Shown here: one piece after another, positions 47,601 to 57,430 of the stretch
How the letters are laid out: every line of letters starts with the position of its first letter
Position numbering within the stretch: position 1 is the stretch's first letter
From: Lanius collurio
Lineage: Eukaryota; Chordata; Aves; Passeriformes; Laniidae
Assembly: GCA_020086605.1 (NCBI GenBank)
Contig: JACBWW010000022.1
Location: 2,997,559-3,061,558 of the forward strand
Direction of reading: 5' to 3'
Length of the DNA: 64,000 nucleotides
Made by a program: the position numbers and the translations under genes
Notes under the pieces: model-generated
Seen by the model: the letters and a program-made list of their open reading frames with translations, nothing else
Told to the model about the DNA's origin: nothing
Databases searched by the model: none

Positions 47601-50600
47601 CCTTCCGAGTACAACAGGCACAATCCAGCACATCCTCATCCACAGAAGTGTTGCCACAGGGAGAGGCTTGGAGCTTGGACATGCTGGTAGCAAAAGTAAA
47701 GAACAGCTTATTTTCTGTTTTGCTGTCCTTATTCCTCTGTATTTCTGCACAGAAGAAATGGAAGTTCCCAAGGAGCCAAAAGGATTCCACATGCCAGTGA
47801 TCTTTTCCCTCTCATTATCATACGCTTGCAATCAAACTCTAATTTTTGAAATAAAAAACCTGCAGGATTCTTTATTGGGACTATTAAACCTTCAATCTTC
47901 ATTATTTAGGACGGCTACTTACCTTTTACTCAATGAAGCCATAATGCAACTGCTCCTATAAAAACTATTGAAATGGCTACTGTGGCAGTGAGTAGATTTT
48001 CCTCCGTGTAAAATAATCTTCTGTGAGTAAGACATAACTATCATTCACATTAATTAGGCAGCCATATAATGGGGTGTTCAATAGCTATTACATCATTTAA
48101 ATTCTTCAGTGAGCACCTCAGCCACCCAAGAACTATCCAGCTGAACATTTCTGAGTCCATAATTTTGAAATAATCCTGTAGAAGAAGAATATGCATGGCA
48201 GAGTGTTGCAGACAATTTCACTAAGAAAAAAATTAATTTTATTCAGATTTATGGAATTATTTTAACATTTACAAGAAGTGCATAATCCTATTCTTCCCTC
48301 CCTCCCAGAATAATGGTGCTATAAAGTGGAGTCTCTTTTGGGGCTGTACTGTGTGTACACTAGGGAATGTCCAAGGAGCTTGTAGTCAGAGGCCAGTGAT
48401 GGTAGCTGGCTGGACACACACACACACAACAAGCACATTTCCCTACACATTCTGTTATAAGCCTGGGGCCCTGGAGCTGTGAGGCTCAGCTGAAAAGCCC
48501 TGACCCATGGAAAAGTGAGTTCAGTCATGCTTGAAGGTTTGGTTTTGAAGTCTTTTGCCCTTAACAATCATATAAGCCCTTAAGCATTTATATTCAATTT
48601 TGGTAATTGATTTAAGATTTTTGAGGTGAAGCTGAAGTTCTTTGATTTGAATATTATAATTAATATTCTAACTATATTATGATATATTTTTGTGCCTTTT
48701 AAGATTAGTTCCTCAGTCAAAAGTATGTACATATGCCATGAGAGTAGGAGCTCATTCTCAGACTTGAAAGAAATAACTAATACAGCAGGAAGAGGTTTCT
48801 ATTAACAGGCCTGGATGCAGATCCTTGACATGCTGTTCGGATGCCTATAGAAGGGAATGGTTATTACAAGATTGGTCAGTGGCTGAAAGTATATGAAAAC
48901 AGTATGTTTTAAATCAGTGTGGTTTGGCAATATGGGAATAAGTTCCTAACAGAATGAAGAAAAGGAATAACCTAAAAATAGGCTAAGGAGCAGGGAGAGA
49001 TAGACTGTAAAGTTTAGGCTGTGCCTTTTCCTATCAGTTATGTCATTTTAGCTAATTGTATACTCATTTTTTTTCTCTTCTTCATGGTTATAAGGTACTG
49101 TGCCTTATCTGACTAATAGTAGAAAGCAGCAGAGAGCTCTCTTAATGGGGAGAGCTCTTAATTCAGTATTAAATGTTGCTGGGTTCTCTGTAGTTTTCCA
49201 TAATCCCTATCCAACAGGCAGAGCCTGCAGAGGTAGGTGTCAAAACCTATCTGCAGGTGGTGTATCGGGTACTGTTTGTTCTGCAGCCCAGGAGGTTTGT
49301 GTTTGCCAGATGTAACTGCTCCTCTCAGATCCTCTGTTTTTCACATTTGCTCATTGATTTAATTAAACCAGTACACTGAGGGAATTTTCTGCCTTACCAA
49401 AATAATACATTTTCATCACACACTGTAGGGATAGTGACTTAGAACTGCAGTTACCTTAGGAATGACAGAATTAAGGATGGGGAGCATGAGAGAAAGGTAG
49501 GCCAAACCTGTGTGAAATTCCACGGAATCAGCTGTTGCTGTATAACTGGGCTCAGTATGTGGGACCATGGGCTGGTGGATGTTGTGGCATGACAGGCTTG
49601 ATCAGGTTTTCGGTCATATAACAGCATTTGTTATGGGGGGTGGGCACATGGAGCTGTTCTGGTAAGGGGCTGAGGGATTGCCCTGTTCAGACAAAATCAG
49701 GACCATGCTAGTTCTGAGAAAATACTGCTGCTGTTTCCAGAAAGCATGGTCTGGATCAGAATTTTATGCTCTCTCTTACACTTCTCTAAAACACTGAATG
49801 AATTGAATATATAGAGTTAACATCAGCTATGTGTTGCTGTTATTTCAGTGATTTGAGTTTGTCAGCCACAGACAGTTTGTGAGGGTTTCTGCTATATTGC
49901 TGTCTAAGCCATTTTTTAGAGGAAATCCCCCTCAAAGAGAATATTCCAAATGTTTTCTTGGATGTGACTTGGCTTTAATTTCAAACATTTCCTACAGTGA
50001 ATTATTCTGTGGTTTCAAAGAGAAATTATGGGACTTATGTTTTTCTATTCTTGCTTAAGTAATCAAAATTCAGTAGCTAAATTGCTTACAATTGTTTTAG
50101 TTCATATTAGTTATGAATATGCATACACAGTAATAGGAAATGTGTGTAAGGTAGTGAGACCTTGCTTACTGCTGTTCATAATTCCCTGGTTAGTGAGAGT
50201 TCAGGTGTAAAATCATTACAAAAAACGTGTCTGCTGAGTGCAATCCAGAGTTGGAACACATGAAGGACAAAGCATATTAGAGACAGCTGTGATTAGTTCT
50301 CCAATTTTCCAGTATTAAATCCTTTAAGTATTTACTGTGTCAGCCAATGAAGAGATGGGGAATGGCCATCAATGGGTGAGGGAAGACAGGTGAGCTGTCA
50401 TTTTCATGTTTCCCAGTTTCTAAGGGAGGTCCTTGACAAGGCCCTGGGGAGTTCAATGTGTTCTAGGGGAAGTGACCAGAGAGCGCTGCCCAGAGCCCAT
50501 CCCAGGTGGGATGGGGGTTGTTTGATTTGCTGGGGGGTGGGCAGTGATCCCAGCTCTGCAGGGTGATTCAGCTGCAGTGAGTTATGGGGCTGTTTGCAAC

Positions 50601-52355
50601 ACCTGGAGGCATTGCAAAAAGGCCTCTCAGGTGATTTACCAGCTGCAGTAAAGGATCCTGAATGCCTGGGCTGTTCAGCTCTTGTTATTGTTTATTTGTC
50701 ACTTTTCTGTGCCACCAGCCTGGGATTACTTTGGGGAGCCCTTTGACATCTCCTGGGCACTCTTCACTGTAAATAATGAAAGCATTGCTTTTACCAAGGC
50801 ACTGCCAGGCAGCATTTGTTTTTGTGGTTGCTGAAATAGTTTAAAAAATGGAAGTGCCAGTAGCTATGGGCAGTTGTATCGTGCTCATCTACGTGTCCAT
50901 ATGGTAGAACATGTTATGTCCTTCACAGCACAATGAGACATGATTGTGCCTGATTCCAATTTGTATGGCATCCCCATTAATGCCTCTTTAAGCCCTCTAT
51001 TAAAGGCCCTTAATGCTAATTAACTGGACTATGCCAATAAAGTTCCATTAGCTTCCCCCTATTAATTTAATATTATAGGCATTTAACAGATGTCTTAATT
51101 AGAGGTTACACTGAAGGCTATGAGCAAAATTAAAACTAGGTCATTGTCCTGAAAGGGAAGTTTCTGCTATGATTTATGCTTTCTACAGCTTTGTTTGTTC
51201 TTCCTTCTGACCTCTAACAGGAAACAGATTTAATTTTAGAGAATGTTGAAAAGAATAATGGGTGCAAGGTAGAATAATAACTTATGTCTAACAACTTTTA
51301 ACACATATTGTTCTTACTTCACAGTTAAAAATTCTCATTGGTGTGAAACTACTATTTCCCCATCTATAATACCTGTCTCTAGCAAAAACACAGTTATCCC
51401 TGTCTCAAAGTTATAATAAAATTGCAACAAAGATTTTTATTTCTGCACCAAGTGGGAGCTTTGGAGGCCAGTTAAGTGTTTTTGTAGGACTGGGGGTGGA
51501 GGTGGTAATGAGCTCTGGCTCTCTCCTGCCTTGTGTGCCCTGCAGTGTAAGAGCTCTGACTGCCCTCCCAACCCAGTTACTTAGCTTTGGGGTGTGATTA
51601 TGTGAGGAACAGCTGTGTTCTATTTAAAGAAATGACCCTGGTTGGCTACAAATGCTTGAAAGGTGACAGGGAAGAACTTTTCCCAGTTACAAGTCTTTCA
51701 TTTGATATTGAAATTGATTAAAAGCTTCTGAAAATCACGTTTGTAACTAAACCACCACAGAAGCACTTTTATAACAGAAAAATGTTAAGCAGTCTAAATA
51801 CATGTCAAACCTGCCCAGTCAATGAGACATTGTAATCTGGGCAACCAAACTGTACAGTAAAAAACGTAAAAGGGGCTGAGGACACCTGAAGCACAACAGC
51901 TCTGTGGACAGAGGCTAAACATTCACAAGGCAATTCCATGGGTAACTGAAATACAAGACGGAATGGGGGGTCACTTCCATCTGTGAATTTCTAGCTTCAC
52001 GTGCTTCCCTCTTGCTTGTTCCCTGCACTCTGCTGTGACAATGTGTATTCACTGATTCAGACCTGCCTCGCTCCCCCTGAAAGCAGCAGGTGTCAGTGAG
52101 CACGGGGGGCATTCGGCGTGCAGGGCTGCATGGCACGTCTGCCATGGTTACATGACACACACCTGGCATCTGTGACAGCACCAGCCACAGGGAAGGAGAC
52201 ACCCAAGGTAAAACCTGTCAGCTGAAACAACTGACTTGCCTGTGCCTGCAGCAGTTGGCCCAGGCACAATGATTTTAAAGAGCAGTTGTCAGCACCTGCA
52301 GTCTCACTGCCAGCACGTAACAGGCAGCTAAAGACCAATTCATACAACAGTAACA
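44609..52355. other. gene-free interval before POP4
   Basis: No supported gene. Notable AT-rich, non-repetitive blocks with many homeodomain-type TAAT cores lie at 45715-45960, 47860-48160 and 50880-51140. They resemble conserved non-coding elements. A short CA tract lies at 48416-48429. Confidence 0.5.
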
Positions 52356-52674
52356 TTTATTACAGAGTTACAAAATCGAATTTTCACTGTACAAATTTAC
52401 AATTATACACTGAAACGGAAGTCAGGTAATTAATACTAATCATATAACTTTAATAAAAACCAGAATATTATAAACAAATAACAAAACATACAACCAATTT
52501 CAACAGTCTGAGAGACTGCTTTAAGACAGCAGATACTGCTCATTCTTCAGTAAGAAGAAATGCTTTATAAATATTTCACATGGCTGTTGCTTTTTCCATC
52601 TGCCAGGAAACCTGGTCTTTGAACTGCAGGAAAACAGCAGACATTTCTGTGAATGCTTCTGACTTTCCATGAAA
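52356..52674 (-). other. POP4: POP4 3' UTR with poly(A) signal
   Basis: A minus-strand AATAAA at 52361-52356 is the nearest clear signal after the stop codon. It gives a 3' UTR of about 320-340 bases. The cleavage site would lie near 52340. Confidence 0.6.
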
Positions 52675-52811
52675 TCACAGGTCAATAGTTCCTTTCAACT
52701 TGAATTTCTTTGCAGATCGCTCACTTGCTCTGAGCAGGAACTTGCTTCCATAGATGTAGGAAATGAATCCATCAAGCTCCAAGCTAAACACGTTGTTAAG
52801 TTTGGGAACAA
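52675..52811 (-). CDS. POP4: POP4 coding exon 7
   Basis: Acceptor cattttcag before 52811; stop TGA at 52677-52675. Codes the end of Val176 to residue 220, including DGFISYIYGSKF and the end KLKGTIDL. Confidence 0.95.
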
Positions 52812-55375
52812 CTGAAAATGCAAAAAGACACAAACTGACCAAAGTGTGCTACCATAAATCCCTGTTATGAAAATATTCTGACATACCAGGGGATGTTACT
52901 CATCTGTAGATTTGAGCCTTGATGCATTTCAATGTTTTTATACTTTATCAAGAGAAGAAAAATAACCCAAGCCTCCAAATTTACCTGGAATTACCAAAGT
53001 TAGTCCTCTTACAGGAGCATACAGTTAAGTGTTGCACCTTTTAAAATTGCTCATTTCTAATGAGATCTGGTTTTGGTAAGATGTTGGGCTGTTGGGTGGT
53101 GACTTCTGCCACTCTATGCAAAGAGCCAAAAACACTGATATAAACCAATGTACTCAAGAGGTGCAAAATGAAGAGTGTGTTCAAGGACTTTTTTATGATT
53201 CAAGTTGTGAAAAGAACTGAAAAAAAATTATGTACCTTTTAACTTGTCCTCTTTAGTGATAATTTTGAAGACGTGTTTAAATTCCTGTAGAATGATTCCT
53301 GTTATCCCAACGTAAGAGGGGCACTTTGATTTTGTAACTGTTAAGAATAGAACTATGTATTAGAAAATTTCAGATTGAGTTTATTTGCCCTTCTCCTGTT
53401 GCCTCATGATTTTAAAAATTAGTCTGCAGTATTCTGAAACAATGAAGTTACAGTAATCACTGGTAAAATGTGCAGTTAACCTTTGCAACCAACAATGTGA
53501 TTTTCAAGAGTAGTTGTAAAGCAATTAGCATCTTAAGAGAGAAATATGATCTCAACTATGTGATGCTAGAGTTAATGATACTGAAAGGAATTTAAAAATA
53601 AGCACCTGAACTACTTAAGGTAAGCATGACTTAACTGCAGATGATGTTATACAAGCTAACAAACAGAATACCTGTAACAATGGCTCCATGGAGATCAGCT
53701 TTTAGCAGCTTGCCCTGAATCATGTGGGGTTGCCTTGAAGAAGAGAAAGGGATCAAAGAGGAGGGAAAAAAAAATCATATGAACTGTCAGTTTTACAAAA
53801 TGTGATCATGATTATTGTAATCATGGTCAAAACTTACAGAAATAGTAAACTATAGAGTTTCAAGCAGAAATTCAATAAAACTGGAGGTATCTACTGCATA
53901 AAACCCAAACTAAATTTAAAATGTGTCAACGCACGCATCGGGTTTGAGTCCATGGCACAGGTCTCTGATGTACTGTTTCCAGAGCTCATGGAGTGGGAGG
54001 AAGATGAAGTATCTGCAGTGAAAAAGAGATTAAAAGTATTACACAAAACTTAGTTATAAAACATCCACTGGTTCATTATTGAAGTAGTCTGTGTTTCCAC
54101 AGAGTTAAGACTAACATTTGTAAGTTACATGACCTTAAGTTACCCTGCAAGATGACCCATTCCAAATAGCTGGTTTACTTTATAAAACAAAGTCTGCTCC
54201 TCTCTACCAACCCAAAACATTCATGTGTTTTAGAGAATCAGGATAAGACTGAAGAGATTTCTACTTTTTTCCTACTCTTTTATCTCCCTGCTTACTTTGT
54301 TAGCAAAGCTTCATTCAACATGATCAATTCAAGGGACCTTATGCAGAATTTTTACTCATTGGTCACAGACAGTCCAACTTTGAGAACTGAAATCAGAGGG
54401 AACTATGTTTGGGTTTGATTTGTTGTCATATTTAGGTACACAAAACGAAATGAACAGAAATTAATCTTGCATCTATACAGACAAGAGAACTCTTTTCCTC
54501 ATGGTGAAATGCCACAAGTAGTGTGACTTTACACACTGAAGGGCTCCTAGCCACATGCATGTGCTGCTGCTTTTATACACTTCTGATATAATTCCACTTC
54601 ACTACACAAAGAAGACATTCAAGGTCTCACCTTTGCTGTTCAGGTTCAATTTCAAACAGACGCAGCTCTCTCCTCTGCTTGGCAGTAAAACCTTTTGTCT
54701 TCTTCCTCTTTTGCTTGGTCTTTTTTTTGGGATAATGCTCAAGAACTACAGCTTTTCGAGTTAACATATCCTGGATAGCTTCATCTTTCATTTTGGGCAT
54801 GCTACGCTTCAGGAAGGCATGTACAAATGTCTTGGCATTTTCTGAGCCCTGGGGCTAAAGACACGTGGAAGAACATTTTAAACCAGTACGTTTTAATTAA
54901 ATTAAAACTTGCTGCTGACTAGGGGTTTTATCAAGCCGGCAAACTCTCCATGGGAGTGGGAGATCTTCCCGTCAGTGCCAGTGGAGGGAGATGTTCCCAC
55001 GCCGCAGCCCCTGCGCGCAGTGCCCAGCGCGGGCACAGCCCGGCCCGCGGCTCCGGCCGGAGTCGGACGCACGTTTTGGAGGAAAAGCTCTATTTTGCAT
55101 TTCGTTTGTAAACGGCGAGTTCCGAGCGGGATTTACAGGGAACACCGGGACCCCAACCCACCCCCGGCCCTTCGGTGCCTAACGGGGTTTAAAGGACGGT
55201 GTAGGAGTGAGAATCGCCAGGCAGCCCCGGCAGGGAGCTCCGGGGCCCGGGGGCCGGTCGGTACCTGTAGGCGCAGCTCCCCGCTCTCCTCGGGCGCCAG
55301 CCGGCGGTACAGCTGCTCTGCAAGGCACGGCGGCGCACGGTCAGCCGGGGCGGGCGCTTACCCCGCATCCCTCAC

Positions 55376-55441
<66 letters not shown>

Positions 55442-55614
55442 TCCTCCTCCTCCTCCTCCATCGCCCACCGGCGCCCGCCCCCCATCCCTCACCCTTTATC
55501 CATCCCTCGTCACCCATCCCTCATCCTCCAGCGCCCGCCCTCCCTCCATCCCTCAGCCTCCACCCCTCTCCCCTTATCCCTTCCCCTCCCTGTCCCCGTC
55601 TCCTCACCCTCCAT
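52675..55614 (-). CDS. POP4: POP4 (Rpp29), RNase P/MRP subunit, whole coding span
   Basis: Seven coding exons (55614-55608, 55317-55265, 54854-54631, 54012-53935, 53733-53672, 53337-53236, 52811-52675) join with consistent phases and GT...AG borders to give 220 residues, the same length as human POP4. The N-terminal 20 residues are poorly conserved. Residues about 64-78 are a lysine/arginine-rich stretch (KKKTKQKRKKTK) typical of nucleolar targeting. From about residue 85 the conserved Rpp29 region follows, with KQRRELRLFEIEPEQQRY, FLPLHELWKQYIRDLC, KLLKADLHGA, SKCPSYVGITGI and DGFISYIYGSKF. The last part forms the Sm-like beta-barrel of the Rpp29/Pop4 family. The protein binds the RNA of RNase P (tRNA 5' maturation) and RNase MRP (rRNA processing) in the nucleolus. 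No frame break or missing block was seen. Confidence 0.96.
53236..53337 (-). CDS. POP4: POP4 coding exon 6
   Basis: Acceptor cttaacag before 53337; donor AAAG|gtacat after 53236. Codes from within residue 142 to within 176, covering TKSKCPSYVGITGIILQE and the KIITKEDKLK strand. Confidence 0.95.
53672..53733 (-). CDS. POP4: POP4 coding exon 5
   Basis: Acceptor cttcttcaag before 53733; donor ACAG|gtattc after 53672. At 62 bases it is too short to stand out alone, but it codes QPHMIQGKLLKADLHGAIVT, a near-exact match to the human segment. Confidence 0.95.
53804..53828. repeat. short palindrome in POP4 intron 4
   Basis: Arms gatcatgatta and taatcatggtc pair with one mismatch around a 3-base loop. 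It lies 71 bases upstream of exon 5 on the minus strand. Confidence 0.7.
53935..54012 (-). CDS. POP4: POP4 coding exon 4
   Basis: Acceptor cactgcag before 54012. Codes YFIFLPLHELWKQYIRDLCHGLKPD. The donor is TGC|gtgcgt after 53935, a weak match to the consensus, but it is the only one that keeps phase with exon 5 and the alignment to human DTQPQMIQ. Confidence 0.93.
54013..54630 (-). other. POP4: POP4 intron 3
   Basis: GT...AG intron of 618 bases, AT-rich, with no exon or repeat recognised. Confidence 0.9.
54631..54854 (-). CDS. POP4: POP4 coding exon 3
   Basis: Acceptor gtctttag before 54854; strong donor AAAG|gtgaga after 54631. The largest coding exon, residues 21-94 plus two bases of Arg95. 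It holds FVHAFLKRSMPKMK, the basic KKKTKQKRKKTK run (including eight consecutive A) and KQRRELRLF. Confidence 0.95.
54855..55264 (-). other. POP4: POP4 intron 2
   Basis: GT...AG intron of 410 bases. Its 5' half is CpG-rich and belongs to the promoter-proximal island. No exon is seen in it. Confidence 0.88.
55265..55317 (-). CDS. POP4: POP4 coding exon 2
   Basis: Acceptor gccttgcag before 55317; donor ACAG|gtacc after 55265. Codes QLYRRLAPEESGELRLQ (residues 4-20, after the split Glu3). This N-terminal part is not conserved with human, so the support is splice sites, phase and the exact total length. Confidence 0.85.
55376..55438. repeat. CCCGCAT heptamer array in POP4 intron 1
   Basis: Nine perfect head-to-tail copies of cccgcat, with one more unit at 55362-55368 and a CCT/TCC run at 55439-55458. 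On the transcribed (minus) strand of POP4 it reads GGGATGC repeated, so GGG runs recur every seven bases with 4-base loops. It sits in the middle of the 290-base intron 1. Confidence 0.97.
55608..55614 (-). CDS. POP4: POP4 coding exon 1 (7 coding bases)
   Basis: The ATG at 55614-55612 starts the frame, followed by GAG G and the donor gtgagg after 55608. Joined to exon 2 it gives MEEQLYRRL. The ATG context gcgccATGG is a good Kozak match. The very short coding part explains why no long open frame marks it. Confidence 0.85.
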
Positions 55615-55760
55615 GGCGCCGCGGCGCAACCGGCGCGCGGTGGTGACGTACAGGCGCGCCTGCGCACAGGGGCGCCCCCCGTGCTGGCCACAAGGCGGCG
55701 CCCCCGGCCGCGGAAGCCGGCGGGTTCCCGTGAGGGGAGGGGTTGTGTCTGTCGGGCTGT
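55615..55760 (-). promoter_or_regulatory. POP4: POP4 promoter and 5' UTR
   Basis: CpG-dense sequence upstream of the ATG carries an ATF/CREB-type site (TGACGTA at 55644-55650), an NRF1-type core (TGCGCA at 55661-55666) and an ETS-type CGGAAG at 55711-55716. No TATA box was seen. This set is typical of housekeeping genes. The exact start of transcription is unknown. The CpG island extends into introns 1 and 2, to about 55000. Confidence 0.65.
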
Positions 55761-57374
55761 TATTTACTGCTCGTGTTCATAAAGGGGGACACACTGAGCA
55801 GCAGGTATTTTATTTACTATCATGGGGGGATTTCTTTTTAAAAAGCCCTGTCAATCATACCTTCTGTAACACAGGCCGCCTCATTTTCTGCAGTCATCCG
55901 CCGCTTGAGCATGGTCATGGACACACGGAGCACACAAGTCTGTTGTTGGAATATTGCCGTGTTAGTGTCCTTCCCAAAGTAACAGCAGAGTCCGGACACT
56001 GGTGATGGACAGCCTGGCCACGTCAATCCTCACTTCTCTCTCATCCTGCAGTCACGCCTACCACAGATGCTGGATTAGACATTTCCACGTTTCCATCTTG
56101 CAGTCTCCTCATCTCCCACTTTTGTTGCCTCATTTGACCTGGAAATCTCTCCCAGGGTTTACAAATGGGGTACTGGAGCCAGCAACCGCCCAAGCTCTGG
56201 GGGCCATGGAGGAGCAGGTCCTCTCTCTGCCCTTGCCAAATTCCCTGCTATCCCACTTACCTTGAAAGGAGAGAGAAGTTTTTCCTAGTCCCATGCAGTC
56301 CCACAGGGCCTCTCCAGCTGTAGTCCTGGCTGCTGCTGCAGGCAGTGCCTGCCTCTGTTCTCAGCAGGTAACAGATCTGTTCCTGGAGCTGCACACCCAG
56401 CAACATGAGATCTTTGGTTAAAATCAGCCCTCATGTTTCTAGCAATCAAGGTCAAGACATAGGAGATGCCACTCACTGCAAGGTTTACATGCTCTGACAC
56501 ATCAGGGCCTCTGCTCCCGGGATAGGACAGAGTCCTGTTCACTTACAATACAGAAGTATCTTGAAACCAGAGCGTGCAATTCCTTTTCCTTACCAGCCCA
56601 GTCCCAACTCCTGCAGCCTCTGCTCAGGCATGATTGTTCTCCAAATACAGAAGAGATTTATATTCTTGTGACCTGTCGATATTGGCTTAGCAGATAATTA
56701 AGCACTGTCTGGTTAAAGATTTGGGGAGGGAGTTACTGAGGCAGGGTATAGGAAACATGACGATTTTGTTGAGTGCTGTTGTGGGGCACAAAGGTGCTGA
56801 AGTGATCCCTAACAGGAAATTAAATAGTAGATCTCTCTGGATGTGTGTAAAGGAGAAAGGGCTGGTCTCTGCAGGGTATTAAGCATGAACAGCAGCTGGT
56901 TTGTATCACAGACCTCCTGGCAGTTAAGTACATTACCCCAGCAAGTGGATCTCTTGGTTTTACAAAGCATGGACTCCTTGAGTTGTCATTGCTACTATGA
57001 GAGGATCAATTTTCATGAATGGAGTACCAGGATAAGCGCTATGGGTCTTTAGGGCCATATGAGTGCTCCTTCACTGGATTTATGCTGCAATTCTTAGGGC
57101 ACTTCAGGGATTAATAGTCAAATCTGTGTTGGCGGTGCTGGTGTTGTAAATCCAATGATCCAGACTAAACTGGTGCCTGGGGAAACCAGTCTCTTCCAAC
57201 AGCTCTACATCTTCATTCCCCAATTTATCTTCCGATATAATGTCTGAGGGAGAGAGATCAGTGTGTTAGCGTGTCCCAGCAAGAAGGCTCTGTGTCAGAG
57301 TTGAGACTCACATCAAATAAACATGAAAAAGAGTAGGTGAAGAAAACTCAGAAACCACAGAATAGGCAAAGGCA

Positions 57375-57430
57375 GTTTGTAGATAAGAAAAAGAAGGCTC
57401 AGAGAGATGAGGAAAGATGGGTCAGATGTG
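57375..57430 (-). mobile_element. possible MIR-like remnant
   Basis: The text tttgtagataag..gaaggctcagagagatgagg resembles the reverse complement of a MIR 3' region (tttacagatgaggaaactgaggc, then cagagagg). It is short and decayed, so the call is weak. Confidence 0.3.

Noticed and set aside
54909..55646. Long plus-strand open frames antisense to POP4 exons 1 and 2
   Set aside because: They translate the CpG island and the heptamer array (repeated IPHPASR-type text) opposite to well-supported POP4 exons.
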